Notes: a model not told the origin generated them from the letters alone. 33,392 nucleotides of DNA from an uncultured Christensenellaceae bacterium (GCA_910587805.1 CAJUNM010000019.1:1-33392), one strand, 5' to 3'; positions 1-8,516 are shown, counted from the stretch's first letter. Translations and numbers: made by a program.

Positions 1-1
1 G

Positions 2-991
2 CGCTATATGCACCAATACAACATGCCGCCGTACTCGACGGGCGAAGCCAAGCCGCTTCGCGCGCCGGGCAGACGCGAGATAGGGCACGGCGCGCTCGCA
101 GAGCGCGCGCTCGAACCGGTCATACCGTCCGAGGAAGAATTCCCTTATACCATTCGCGTCGTTTCGGAAATACTTTCGTCCAACGGTTCCACGTCGCAAG
201 CGAGCGTATGCGGTTCTACGCTGTCGCTCATGGATGCGGGCGTTCCCATCAAAGCGCCCGTAGCGGGCATAGCTATGGGACTCATAAAGGACGAGGAAAA
301 GAACAGACTTGCAATTCTCTCGGATATTCAAGGCCTCGAGGACTTTTTGGGCGACATGGACTTTAAGGTAGCGGGCACGAGCGAAGGCATCACCGCTATC
401 CAAATGGATATAAAGATAAAAGGCATAAGCGAAGAGATACTTCGGACCGCGCTCGAGCAGGCGCGCAAAGGCAGACTGCACATTCTCGGCAAAATGCTCG
501 AGGTGCTCGACAAGCCGCGCCCCGAACTCTCGCAGTACGCGCCCAAGATCATTATGTTCAATATCGATCCCGAAAAGATCGGCGACGTTATCGGCAAGCA
601 GGGCAAAGTCATCAACAAGATCGTCGAGGACACGGGCGTCAAGATAGACATCGAAGAGGACGGCAGAGTGTTCATCGCCGGCGTAGACCCCGTAATGACC
701 GAAAAGGCGAAACAGACCATTTTGAGCATAGTAAAAGACCCCGAGATCGGCGACGTGTACGAAGGACCTGTTGTGACCGTTCGCGACGAGCTCGGCGCGT
801 TCGTGGAACTTTCGCCCGGTCGTGACGGTATGGTCCATATCGCAAAGCTCGGCAAGTTCGCGGGCAAACGCCTTGCCAACGTGTCCGACTTGCTCAAGGT
901 AGGCGATAAAGTAAAAGTCGAAGTCGTCAGCTTTACCAAACAGGGCAAGATCGACCTTAAGCTGCTTGAAATTCTCGATCAAGCAAAATAG
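2..991 (+). CDS. pnp: Polyribonucleotide nucleotidyltransferase (PNPase), C-terminal part; 5' end outside window
   Basis: PNPase degrades RNA 3' to 5' by phosphorolysis in the cytoplasm and acts in mRNA turnover. The visible part starts inside the second RNase PH domain, with the family stretch around MPPYSTGEAKPLRAPGRR. The catalytic Asp-rich segment follows (SDIQGLEDFLGDMDFKVAG, about residues 105-125 counting from the ATG at 8). A KH domain with GKQGKVINKI (about 194-203) and an S1 domain (about 243-320) complete the protein. The frame is open to the window edge, and the ATG at 8 is internal, because the two codons before it continue the family sequence. All expected C-terminal domains are present. 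A hairpin terminator follows 19 nt after the stop. Identification is secure. Confidence 0.97.
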   Translation, partial: RYMHQYNMPPYSTGEAKPLRAPGRREIGHGALAERALEPVIPSEEEFPYTIRVVSEILSSNGSTSQASVCGSTLSLMDAGVPIKAPVAGIAMGLIKDEEKNRLAILSDIQGLEDFLGDMDFKVAGTSEGITAIQMDIKIKGISEEILRTALEQARKGRLHILGKMLEVLDKPRPELSQYAPKIIMFNIDPEKIGDVIGKQGKVINKIVEDTGVKIDIEEDGRVFIAGVDPVMTEKAKQTILSIVKDPEIGDVYEGPVVTVRDELGAFVELSPGRDGMVHIAKLGKFAGKRLANVSDLLKVGDKVKVEVVSFTKQGKIDLKLLEILDQAK

Positions 992-1010
992 TAAAAAAGT
1001 AATAAACGCG

Positions 1011-1047
1011 CCCCGACTGCTAATATGCTATGTCGGGGGTGTTTTTT
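1011..1047 (+). terminator. Intrinsic terminator after pnp, running into the ylxY ribosome site
   Basis: The stem CCCCGAC (1011-1017) pairs with GTCGGGG (1032-1038) around a 14-nt loop and is followed by a T run at 1042-1047. The T run touches the ATG at 1048. The G-run of the 3' arm (1035-1039) is also the only purine-rich stretch that could serve as ribosome site for ylxY. Folding of the terminator would therefore hide that site in read-through RNA. Confidence 0.7.
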
Positions 1048-1764
1048 ATGAAACGCATACGCTTCGACGCTAAATTTTTCAGAGTGGTTTTGGGTAATAT
1101 AGTAATATGCGCCACGGTGACTGCACTCGTGCTCGTGCTTGTCATGATGCCGCGCCGCGCCGCGAACGCCGTGTCCAAAAACGATCCTATATTCTCGGGC
1201 GATTCCGACGACAAGATGTCGCTCATGATCAACGTGTATTGGGGTACGGAGTATATCGCGCCCATGCTCGACATTATGGACAGACACAATGTGAAGACGA
1301 CGTTTTTCGTCGGCGGGAGCTGGGCGGCTGTAAATACGGCTGTGCTTAAGGATATTCACGCACGCGGGCACGAGATAGGCAACCACGGCTATTATCATAA
1401 AGACCATTCAAAGATCGATTCGGCTTACAACAAAAAAGAAATATCGTCGGCGCACGAGATAGTTTTCGATACGCTCGGCGTGAATATGAACTTGTTTGCT
1501 CCGCCTTCGGGCGCGTACAACGATACCGTGGTGCGAGTCGCCGAAGAACTGGGCTACAAGACCGTCATGTGGACGCGCGACACTATCGATTGGCGCGATC
1601 ACGACAGCGAGCTTATATATAAGCGCGCCGTAAAAAATCTAAAGGGCGGAGACCTTATCCTAATGCACCCGACCGAAGCCACGGCAAAGACTCTCGAGCG
1701 CATAATCGAGGAGATCGAGAGCAAAGGATTGACCGTCGCGCCCGTAAGCGAAGTGATCTCTTAA
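1048..1764 (+). CDS. ylxY: YlxY-type polysaccharide deacetylase-family protein, probably catalytically altered
   Basis: This 238-aa protein has an N-terminal membrane helix (about residues 12-32) and an extracytoplasmic NodB-type domain. The His motif is present (NHGYYHKDH), as are the later motifs APPSGAYN and LMHPT. The first motif, normally TFDDG with the catalytic base and a metal-binding Asp, reads INVYWG here. That replacement is, as I recall, typical of the YlxY branch found between pnp and an M16 peptidase in Bacillus, and the synteny is the same here. Deacetylase activity is therefore doubtful; a binding or regulatory role in the envelope is an inference. I chose the ATG at 1048 over the in-frame ATG at 1030, because the latter lies inside the pnp terminator. 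Confidence 0.82.
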   Translation: MKRIRFDAKFFRVVLGNIVICATVTALVLVLVMMPRRAANAVSKNDPIFSGDSDDKMSLMINVYWGTEYIAPMLDIMDRHNVKTTFFVGGSWAAVNTAVLKDIHARGHEIGNHGYYHKDHSKIDSAYNKKEISSAHEIVFDTLGVNMNLFAPPSGAYNDTVVRVAEELGYKTVMWTRDTIDWRDHDSELIYKRAVKNLKGGDLILMHPTEATAKTLERIIEEIESKGLTVAPVSEVIS

Positions 1765-1787
1765 CAACAATCAAACAAGGAAACAAT

Positions 1788-3047
1788 ATGGTAAAAAAAT
1801 ACGAAAGCGGATTGACCGTAGTCGTCGAGCAGAACACGTCCGTGCGCTCGGTTGCGGTAGGTATACTCGTAGGCGCGGGCAGCGCGTACGAGACCGAAAC
1901 CGAAAACGGCATATCGCACTTTATCGAGCATATGCAGTTCAAAGGCACTCGAAAGCGCACCGCCGAGCAGATAGTCAAAAAGTTCGACGATGCGGGCGCA
2001 TCCTATAACGCTTTTACGGGCAAGGAATATACTTGCTATTATTTTAATTCTATCGACGAGAAAACCGAAGAATGTTTCGAGATATTGTCCGATCTGTTCT
2101 TGAACTCCGAATATCCCGAAGCGGAGCTTGAACGCGAGCGCAAGGTGATACTCGAGGAGATCAACATGGGCTTTGACGAGCCGGACGGCGTGTGCTACGA
2201 CGTGCTTTGCCGCACCATGTACAAAGGCGCGCTCGGCAGAGAAATATTGGGTACAAAATCCAACGTTTCGTCGTTCGGCAAAGCCGATATTCTCGAATAT
2301 AAAAGAACGCATTATTTGCCGAGCAATACCGTTATAGGCTTTGTGGGCAATATCACGGAAACCGACGCGACGGAGCTTGTCGAAAAATATATGAACGGGC
2401 TTGTTTCCGCCGAGTATTCCGCGCCGAAAAAGATAGCGACCGAACGATTCGTATCGGGCTACGGCAGCTATTTCCGCGATTACGAGCAGAGCGAGATATC
2501 CGTTGCATATCCGTCGCTCATAGCAAGCGACGAGCGCGTGCCCGTGCTGTCCGCGCTCGATTGTCTTTTCGGTAAGACGATGAGTTCAAGATTGTTCCAA
2601 CGTCTGCGCGAAAAAATGGGTTTGGTATACAGCGTGTACAGCTCGCCGTCGATCGGCACGGGTAACGGATTCTTTTCGGTATGCGCCAACGTAAGCCCCG
2701 TAAATGCCGCCAAAAGCGTCGAGGCGATAGGCGACGAGATACGCAAGCTCGTAAAAGACGGCGTTACAGACGAGGAGACCGAGCGCGCAAAGACTCAATT
2801 AAAAGCGAGTACGGTATTCGGCAAGGAGAAATCTACGGGCTATATGCTCGCGCTTATGCGTTGGAGATTGTTGCTCGACAAGGATTATAACGTAGACGAA
2901 CTGCTCGAGCGCATAGGGAAAATACGCAGATCGGATATAAACGAGCTTGCGCGCGAAATTTTTTCGCAGCCGCCCGCGCTCGCATATGTCGGGAAAAAGC
3001 CGTCGGACAGCGACGAGAACATTATAAAGAGGTATATCGAACAATGA
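1788..3047 (+). CDS. mlpA: M16-family zinc metallopeptidase (processing-peptidase-like)
   Basis: The 419-aa protein carries the inverted zinc motif HFIEH (H44, E47, H48) and the distal zinc ligand E124 within ILEEI, 76 residues later, which is normal spacing for M16. The second half is the usual inactive homologous domain, including the RLREKMGLVYSVYS segment. A typical single-chain M16B peptidase has about 410-430 residues, so the gene is full length. It follows ylxY by 23 nt with an AAGGAAA ribosome site, matching the Bacillus pnpA-ylxY-mlpA order. No signal peptide is seen, so it probably acts on peptides or misfolded proteins in the cytoplasm. The physiological substrate cannot be read from sequence. 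Confidence 0.92.
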   Translation: MVKKYESGLTVVVEQNTSVRSVAVGILVGAGSAYETETENGISHFIEHMQFKGTRKRTAEQIVKKFDDAGASYNAFTGKEYTCYYFNSIDEKTEECFEILSDLFLNSEYPEAELERERKVILEEINMGFDEPDGVCYDVLCRTMYKGALGREILGTKSNVSSFGKADILEYKRTHYLPSNTVIGFVGNITETDATELVEKYMNGLVSAEYSAPKKIATERFVSGYGSYFRDYEQSEISVAYPSLIASDERVPVLSALDCLFGKTMSSRLFQRLREKMGLVYSVYSSPSIGTGNGFFSVCANVSPVNAAKSVEAIGDEIRKLVKDGVTDEETERAKTQLKASTVFGKEKSTGYMLALMRWRLLLDKDYNVDELLERIGKIRRSDINELAREIFSQPPALAYVGKKPSDSDENIIKRYIEQ

Positions 3048-3430
3048 AAAACGTAACCGAAACTTCGGCAAAAGAGGACAAGCTCGACGTTCTGTTCCGC
3101 ATGCAAGCGGGACTCGACGCATACATACGCGATAAGCGCAATCTCGATTACAGCTCGAGCGAATGGGTGTGCAAAAAAGCTCAGGCGCTCATGGTTGAAC
3201 TCGCCGAGGTAGTGGAAGAGGCGCATTACAAATGGTGGAAAAACCAAACCGAGATCGATTCCGATAAACTCAAAGAGGAGATTGTAGACGTGCTGCATTT
3301 CTTCTTGGGTATGTGCATAGACAGCGGAATGACGAGCGACGAACTTTTCGAGATATATCTGAAAAAGAACAAAGAAAATTACGACCGTCAAAACGGCTTA
3401 TCGAGCAAGCACGGCTACGAACTGAACTGA
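3044..3430 (+). CDS. Type 2 (all-alpha, dimeric) dUTP diphosphatase
   Basis: This 128-aa protein fits the dUTPase_2 / MazG-like all-alpha NTP pyrophosphatases. These hydrolyse dUTP to dUMP and pyrophosphate, which keeps uracil out of DNA and supplies dUMP for dTMP synthesis. The metal-binding pattern is visible: ELAEVVEE (E52, E55, E58, E59) followed by KWW, then EEIVDVLHF (E78, E79, D82). The C-terminal YLKKNKENYDRQNG segment is also typical. The start overlaps the peptidase stop (ATGA), so translation is coupled. No trimeric-type dut is seen in the window. Another house-cleaning NTP pyrophosphatase specificity remains possible. Confidence 0.85.
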   Translation: MKNVTETSAKEDKLDVLFRMQAGLDAYIRDKRNLDYSSSEWVCKKAQALMVELAEVVEEAHYKWWKNQTEIDSDKLKEEIVDVLHFFLGMCIDSGMTSDELFEIYLKKNKENYDRQNGLSSKHGYELN

Positions 3431-3473
3431 AACGCATTTAGTTTTTCGCAAAATATTCCCGTTTTTTAGTATC

Positions 3474-3512
3474 AACGCCTTTCCGTTTACGGATAAGGCG
3501 TTTGTCGTTTTC
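3474..3512 (+). terminator. Probable intrinsic terminator after the pnp-to-dUTPase block
   Basis: A strong two-part hairpin: AACGCCTT (3474-3481) pairs with AAGGCGTT (3495-3502), and inside it TCCG pairs with CGGA around the loop TTTA, with one bulged T. The tail TGTCGTTTT is only moderately T-rich. It lies between a gene end and the next promoter, which supports terminator function. Confidence 0.6.
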
Positions 3513-3652
3513 GGCAGAAAATATGTTTACAGCGTTCGTATCGGCGTTTTTGCATGTGCGCGGAGTTATGCCGCCGGATAACTGTCGCCGCGTACCGGTT
3601 GCGACGGGCATCGAAAATTACGCGCGGGGCAGCAAAAACAGCGGCGCACGCA

Positions 3653-3681
3653 TTGACACAAGCGCAAATTTGCGTTATAAT
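3653..3681 (+). promoter_or_regulatory. Consensus sigma-A promoter of tilS, predicted leaderless
   Basis: TTGACA (3653-3658), a 17-nt spacer, and TATAAT (3676-3681) match consensus exactly. Only six nt (GTAGCA) lie between the -10 box and the ATG at 3688. The expected transcription start, about seven nt after the -10 box, is therefore the A of the start codon itself. No ribosome-binding site can fit. Confidence 0.88.
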
Positions 3682-3687
3682 GTAGCA

Positions 3688-4992
3688 ATGATTGACTTGG
3701 TCGAAACTGTAGGCGGTGCGCTTGCTTGCGCGGAAGGTAAGAGATTCGCAGTCGGAGTGTCCGGCGGACGCGATTCCGTATGCCTTTTGCATGCGATCTT
3801 GCGTTGCGGTATCGACAAATCGCGCGTGATCGTCGTGCACGTCAATCACTGTTTGCGCGACGCCGCAGACCGCGACGAAAATTTCGTTCGCGGGCTTTGC
3901 GAAAAAAGCGGCGTTGCGTTTATTTCGGTGCGAGTTGACGTTAAGCGCGCCGCCGAGCAGTGCGGTCAAACGGTCGAGCAAGCGGCGAGAAACTTGCGCT
4001 ACGACGCTTTTTACGATATGATAAAATCGGACAGAGCGGACTACATACTTACCGCGCATCACGCGCTCGACAACGCCGAGAGCGTGCTTATGCATTTGTT
4101 TCGCGGCGCGGGGCTTGACGGATTGCGCGGCATCGGCGGGTTCGATGCGGAACGCAAGCTGATACGCCCGTTTATCTCCGTTTATCCCGCCGAACTCGAC
4201 GCGTATGCCACCGAGAACGGTATCGAATACGTCACGGACGAGACCAACCTCGTACCCGACGCAGACAGGAACTTTATTCGGCTCAACGTGCTGCCGCTTA
4301 TAGAGCAGCGGTATACGGGCGCAGTGCGCGCCGTAAACGAGTTTGCACGCGAGTGCGAGAGCGCGGCAGACACGCTCGACGCGCTCGCGGACGCCGAAAA
4401 TATCTACTACGATCGCGGCGCGGTGTGCGTTCGCTCGAGCGCGCTCGACGGCGCGCTTGCAGGCAGATACGTTCGTCGCGCGCTCGCGTATTTTTCGCTC
4501 GTAGACGTTACTCGCGAGCAGATTTCCGCGGCGGTAGCGCTGCGCGGTAAAAGAGTCGGCGCGATAGCCGAGGCGGCGAACGGGGTCAAAGCCGAGCGCG
4601 AGAGCAGTGCGGTCGCGTTTTATATCCCGCGAGCGGAGTACGGCGGAGAGCGTCCGCTTGTGTGCGGCACGAACGTTATAGACGGCTTGACGTTCCGCGT
4701 GGAAAACACCGACTCCGACCCGAAAGCGTTTGTCGGGTGCGTGGCGGATGCCGACAAGCTCGACGGCGCGGTGGTGCGGTTTCGGCGTGACGGCGACGTT
4801 TTTACGCCGTTCGGCGGCAAGCCGAAAAAGCTCAAGCAATACTTTACGGATAACAAAGTGCCGAACCGCATAAAGTCGCGTACGCCGCTCATAGCGCGCG
4901 GCAAAGAGATTTTGGCGGTGGTAGGTATGCAGGTTTCGGATAACGTACGCGTCACCGCCGATACCAAACGCCGCGTGCTTATAACGATATGA
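3688..4992 (+). CDS. tilS: tRNA(Ile)-lysidine synthetase
   Basis: TilS uses ATP and lysine to convert C34 of the CAU-anticodon tRNA-Ile to lysidine, so that it reads AUA. The PP-loop motif is GVSGGRDSV (SGGRDS at 25-30). It is followed by HVNHCLRDAADRDE and the HHALDNAES stretch of the catalytic N-terminal domain. The C-terminal tRNA-binding domain is present (RRDGDVFTPFGG, KKLKQYF). The product has 434 aa, in the normal range. An in-frame upstream extension to 3502 is rejected: it shows no family similarity, and the promoter lies directly before this ATG. hpt follows by 34 nt, the usual Firmicutes order, though ftsH is not next. Confidence 0.95.
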   Translation: MIDLVETVGGALACAEGKRFAVGVSGGRDSVCLLHAILRCGIDKSRVIVVHVNHCLRDAADRDENFVRGLCEKSGVAFISVRVDVKRAAEQCGQTVEQAARNLRYDAFYDMIKSDRADYILTAHHALDNAESVLMHLFRGAGLDGLRGIGGFDAERKLIRPFISVYPAELDAYATENGIEYVTDETNLVPDADRNFIRLNVLPLIEQRYTGAVRAVNEFARECESAADTLDALADAENIYYDRGAVCVRSSALDGALAGRYVRRALAYFSLVDVTREQISAAVALRGKRVGAIAEAANGVKAERESSAVAFYIPRAEYGGERPLVCGTNVIDGLTFRVENTDSDPKAFVGCVADADKLDGAVVRFRRDGDVFTPFGGKPKKLKQYFTDNKVPNRIKSRTPLIARGKEILAVVGMQVSDNVRVTADTKRRVLITI

Positions 4993-5026
4993 TACAATGC
5001 GAAATACCCACGAAAAGGAGAACAAT

Positions 5027-5530
5027 ATGGAAATCGGACAAACGTTTATCTCCGGCGAAAGCATACGCGCGCGCGCAAAAGAACTTGCCGCCGAGATCGA
5101 CAAGGACAATGCGGGATCGGATAAGCCGCTTATTTGCGTGTGCGTGCTGCGCGGCGCGGCTATGTTTTACTGCGACGTTATCAAGCACTTGAAATCGGAT
5201 ATACGTTGCGAGTTCGTGTCCGTGCGCAGTTACGACGGTATGAAGTCGTGCGAGCCTGTGCTTATTCAGGACGCGGAGATACAAAAAGGCGCGAACGTGG
5301 TTGTTGTGGAAGACATAGTCGATACCGGCAAGACCGTCGCGCTCATGAAAAAGCGGTTCTTGAGCCAAGGCGCTAACTCCGTCAAGCTGTGTTCTATGCT
5401 CGCGCGCAAAGAGGGCGTAGCCGATTACATAGGGTTCGTTTTCGATACGGATAAATTCTTTATCGGCTACGGGCTTGATTATAATCAATCGTACCGCAAT
5501 ATGGACGGCGTGTACGAACTCATTCCTTAA
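5027..5530 (+). CDS. hpt: Hypoxanthine phosphoribosyltransferase
   Basis: Hpt salvages hypoxanthine and guanine with PRPP to give IMP and GMP. The PRPP-binding loop is VVVVEDIVDTGKT (about residues 91-103), with the acidic pair E-D before it, and the LRGAAMF and SVRSYDG segments match the family. The product has 167 aa, slightly shorter than the usual 180. I chose the ATG at 5027 because AAGGAG lies at the right distance; an upstream in-frame ATG at 4997 overlaps that ribosome site. It lies directly behind tilS, the typical pairing. Confidence 0.95.
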   Translation: MEIGQTFISGESIRARAKELAAEIDKDNAGSDKPLICVCVLRGAAMFYCDVIKHLKSDIRCEFVSVRSYDGMKSCEPVLIQDAEIQKGANVVVVEDIVDTGKTVALMKKRFLSQGANSVKLCSMLARKEGVADYIGFVFDTDKFFIGYGLDYNQSYRNMDGVYELIP

Positions 5531-5597
5531 CGGCGTTGTTAAGGCGACGCAATACCGTTTGCGCGGCTTTAACGCGCGCCGTAAATGAAGGTTGAAA

Positions 5598-6308
5598 GTG
5601 GAATCAAACGACGACATCGTTAAACTCGGCGAGACCGCCGAACCGCTCGGCGACGGGTTTTACATCATACAGCGACGGGACGTTTACCGTTTCGGTTCGG
5701 ACGCGGTTGCGCTCGCAACATTCGCATCGAAAGATATTCGTCGCGGCTTTGACGTGCTCGATCTGTGTTCGGGTTGCGGCGTTGTGGGAATACTCGTGGC
5801 TATAGCTACGGGCGCGCGAGTGCTCGGCGCGGAGCTTGACGAAACGCTGTTCGATATGAGCGTGCGCTCTGTAAAGCTCAACGGGCTTTGCGATGTGCGG
5901 TTCGTAAACGCCGATTTGCGCGAAGTCAAGCGGTTTTATCCTAACGCGGAAAACGGGATAGATCCGTCTCGTGGCGCGGCGGAAAATCGCAATCGGTTTT
6001 CGGCTGTCGTATGCAATCCGCCGTATTACAAATCCGATTCCAAACCGAGCGCGATCTCGCCCGCGGCTAACAGCGAACTTACCGTCGCGTTTCGCGACGT
6101 TGCGGAGACCGCGGCAAACAGTCTCGGGCAAGGCGGAGCGGCGTATTTCGTTCATACCGCGGGGCGGCTCGACGAGGTTTTATGCGAGTGCCGCGCGCTC
6201 GGGCTGACGCCGAAAAAATTGATCGTAAACGTCAACGGTAAAACGTTCTTGCTCAAGTGCGTAAAAGGCGGCAAGAGCGGACTTACCGTAACGACCGAGG
6301 AGTTTTGA
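5598..6308 (+). CDS. trmN6: TrmN6/YabB-like tRNA (adenine-N6) methyltransferase
   Basis: A class I SAM-dependent methyltransferase of 236 aa. The SAM-binding glycine loop is DLCSGCGVVGIL (about residues 53-64). The base-methylation motif NPPYY (about 140-144) marks N6-adenine methyltransferases of the TrmN6/YfiC group, which modify A37 of tRNA1(Val). The N-terminal segment before the fold (QRRDVYRFGSDAVAL) is typical. A GTG start at 5598 is preferred, since GAAGG (5587-5591) lies six nt before it; a TTG at 5592 would touch that site. rsmI follows by two nt, the same order as yabB-yabC in Bacillus. The exact tRNA substrate is inferred from family. Confidence 0.85.
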   Translation: MESNDDIVKLGETAEPLGDGFYIIQRRDVYRFGSDAVALATFASKDIRRGFDVLDLCSGCGVVGILVAIATGARVLGAELDETLFDMSVRSVKLNGLCDVRFVNADLREVKRFYPNAENGIDPSRGAAENRNRFSAVVCNPPYYKSDSKPSAISPAANSELTVAFRDVAETAANSLGQGGAAYFVHTAGRLDEVLCECRALGLTPKKLIVNVNGKTFLLKCVKGGKSGLTVTTEEF

Positions 6309-6310
6309 CC

Positions 6311-7129
6311 ATGCTGTATTTTGTTGCAACGCCGATAGGCAATCTCGACGAAATAAGTTTGAGAGCGCTCGACGTGCTCAAATCCGTCGATCTCATCGCC
6401 GCCGAGGACACTCGGCATACCGCCATACTGTTGAAAAAGTACGATATAAAAACTCCGCTCGTATCGTACCACAAATTCAACGAGCGCGAAACCGCCGACG
6501 GACTTTTGCAAAAGCTCGAGGCGGGGAGCGATATTGCCGTGGTGTCCGACGCGGGCATGCCCGCGGTGTCCGATCCCGGGCATGTGCTCGTCGATCTTGC
6601 GATAGAGCGCGGCGCGGAGTTTACGGTGGTGAGCGGCGCGTGCGCGGCGGTAAACGCCGTCGTGCTTTCGGGACTTTCTTCGCGCGCGTTTGCCGTGCTC
6701 GGATTTTTGCCCGAAAAAAAGCTTGATCGTGCGCGCTTTGTCAAGCCGTACGTCGGTATGCCGTGCACGCTCGTGTTTTACAGCGCCGTGCACGATATAG
6801 ACGCCGATCTCGAGTTTTTGTACGAAACGCTCGGCGCGCGCAAGTGCGCGGTATGCCGAGAAATGACTAAAATGTTCGAGACCGTCACGCGCGGTACGCT
6901 CGGAAACATGCCCGAGATAGTCAAAAAAGGCGAGTTCGCGGTCGTGGTGGAAGGCGCGAGCGGCGAAAGCGAGCTTAACAAGCTGTCCGTCGAGGAACAT
7001 ATAGAACATTATCTGAAACTCGGGCACGACGTAAAAAGCGCCGTAAAGCTCGTCGCAAACGACAGACACGTGGCAAAGAGCGAAATATACAAAATATCGG
7101 TGAATATGAAAAACGCCCAAAACCGTTGA
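6311..7129 (+). CDS. rsmI: 16S rRNA 2'-O-ribose C1402 methyltransferase RsmI
   Basis: RsmI belongs to the tetrapyrrole (SPOUT-unrelated) methylase fold and methylates the 2'-OH of C1402 in the 30S decoding centre. The protein opens with LYFVATPIGNLDEISLRAL, then AAEDTRHTAILLKKY, then SDAGMPAVSDPG, all family signatures. The motif CREMTKMFETVTRGTL lies in the second domain. Length is 272 aa, normal. I chose the ATG at 6311 for its GAGGAG site and for the family start; an in-frame upstream ATG inside trmN6 is ignored. The stop overlaps the -35 box of the dnaA promoter. Confidence 0.95.
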   Translation: MLYFVATPIGNLDEISLRALDVLKSVDLIAAEDTRHTAILLKKYDIKTPLVSYHKFNERETADGLLQKLEAGSDIAVVSDAGMPAVSDPGHVLVDLAIERGAEFTVVSGACAAVNAVVLSGLSSRAFAVLGFLPEKKLDRARFVKPYVGMPCTLVFYSAVHDIDADLEFLYETLGARKCAVCREMTKMFETVTRGTLGNMPEIVKKGEFAVVVEGASGESELNKLSVEEHIEHYLKLGHDVKSAVKLVANDRHVAKSEIYKISVNMKNAQNR

Positions 7130-7154
7130 TTTTGTAAATCAAACATGGTATAAT
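7126..7154 (+). promoter_or_regulatory. dnaA promoter with very short leader
   Basis: TTGATT (7126-7131), 17-nt spacer, TATAAT (7149-7154). Twelve nt separate the -10 box from the first ATG (7167), so a normal transcription start leaves a leader of about six nt. No Shine-Dalgarno sequence is present. The -35 box overlaps the rsmI stop codon. Confidence 0.75.
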
Positions 7155-7166
7155 GCAAAAGCAGTT

Positions 7167-8516
7167 ATGATGGACGCGGAACAGATCTGGCAGGATATGC
7201 TGTCTATATTGGAAGTCGAGGTCAATACCTTGGGCTTCGACGTGTGGATCAAGCCTTTACGCCCGCTCGGCATAGAGGACGGTATTCTCGTACTCGTTTC
7301 GCCGACTTCCGCATCGAAGAGCGAGGTCGTGTCGCGGTATATGCCGTTGCTCAAGGGCGCTTTGCGCCGTGTGGACGGCGCGCCGTCGGAGCTGACTTTG
7401 ATCTCGGAAGACGAGCGCGACAGGTACTCGCCGCGCGAGAGCGAACCGAAAAAAACCGAAAAAGCCGCGCCCGTTTCGTCAAGCCATGCGAGCAACATCA
7501 ATCCGAAGTATAATTTTGAAAATTTCGTCGTAGGCGGGTGCAACAAATTGGCGCACGCCGCGGCTCAAGCTGTCGCCGAAAACCCCGGCACGCTGTATAA
7601 TCCGTTGTTTATTTACGGCGGAGTAGGTCTCGGCAAAACGCATATCATGCATGCTATAGGCAACGCCGTGCGCATGTCAATGTCCAACTTGAAGATCGTA
7701 TACGTTTCTTCAAAGACATTTATCAACGAGTTTATCGATTCCATACGCACCGCCAAGGGCGCGAATCAAGACTTCAGAGACAAGTACCGCGGCGTCGATC
7801 TTTTGATGATAGACGACGTGCAGTTCATAAGCAAAAAGCCTTCAACTCAAGAGGAGATATTTCACACGTTCGAGGAATTGCAGAATGCGGGCAAACAAAT
7901 GGTGTTTGCATCCGACTGCCCCCCGCAGGAAATACCCGATCTCGATGCGCGAGTTAAATCTCGGTTTGCGTCGAGCCTCGTTGTGGATATACAGCCGCCC
8001 GATCTCGAAACGCGCATAGCTATTTTGCAGCACAAGTCGCAGGAAGCCAAAACGAATATTCCCGCAAACGTGCTCGAGTACATAGCCGAAAACGTGTCGA
8101 GCAACATACGCGAAATGGAAGGCGTGTTGACTAAAGTCATTTTCCTCGCAAAGCTTTCCGAATCGCGCGTCGATATGGATATTTGCAAACAGGCGCTCGG
8201 CGATTATCGCGTGCAAACGTGCGAAGAAATAACGGCGGACGAAATAATAGATTACACGTGCAAATATTTTAACATTGCCAAAGCGGACGTGGTCGGGAAA
8301 AAGAAAAATAAAGAGATAGTCGAGGCGCGTCAGATAGCGATGTACCTCATTTACGATATGCTCTCGCTGCCTATGATCTCCGTCGGGCAGTTTTTCGGCG
8401 GCAAAGAACATACAACTGTGTTGCACGCACGCGACAGAGTGGTCGCTGCTATGGCAAACGACGAAAAAACGCGCACCGCGGTCGGCGATATTAAAGCTAT
8501 GATATTGAGAAAGTAA
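7167..8516 (+). CDS. dnaA: Chromosomal replication initiator DnaA
   Basis: DnaA is the AAA+ protein that opens oriC. All four domains are visible. A helical N-terminal domain I (about residues 1-80) is followed by a short linker with an acidic and serine-rich stretch. The AAA+ core has Walker A GGVGLGKTH (151-159) and Walker B LLMIDDVQF (212-220). The C-terminal DNA-binding domain carries KEHTTVLHARD (about 413-423), the box-recognition helix. At 449 aa it is full length. Two ATG codons in tandem (7167, 7170) are both possible starts. Its neighbours are rsmI and a surface lipoprotein operon rather than dnaN, recF or rpmH, and no cluster of DnaA boxes is seen nearby, so this copy does not mark the origin by itself. 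Confidence 0.96.
   Translation: MMDAEQIWQDMLSILEVEVNTLGFDVWIKPLRPLGIEDGILVLVSPTSASKSEVVSRYMPLLKGALRRVDGAPSELTLISEDERDRYSPRESEPKKTEKAAPVSSSHASNINPKYNFENFVVGGCNKLAHAAAQAVAENPGTLYNPLFIYGGVGLGKTHIMHAIGNAVRMSMSNLKIVYVSSKTFINEFIDSIRTAKGANQDFRDKYRGVDLLMIDDVQFISKKPSTQEEIFHTFEELQNAGKQMVFASDCPPQEIPDLDARVKSRFASSLVVDIQPPDLETRIAILQHKSQEAKTNIPANVLEYIAENVSSNIREMEGVLTKVIFLAKLSESRVDMDICKQALGDYRVQTCEEITADEIIDYTCKYFNIAKADVVGKKKNKEIVEARQIAMYLIYDMLSLPMISVGQFFGGKEHTTVLHARDRVVAAMANDEKTRTAVGDIKAMILRK

Noticed and set aside
3487..5109. 540-codon minus-strand frame opposite tilS
   Set aside because: Shadow of tilS; it spans the terminator and the consensus promoter of tilS.
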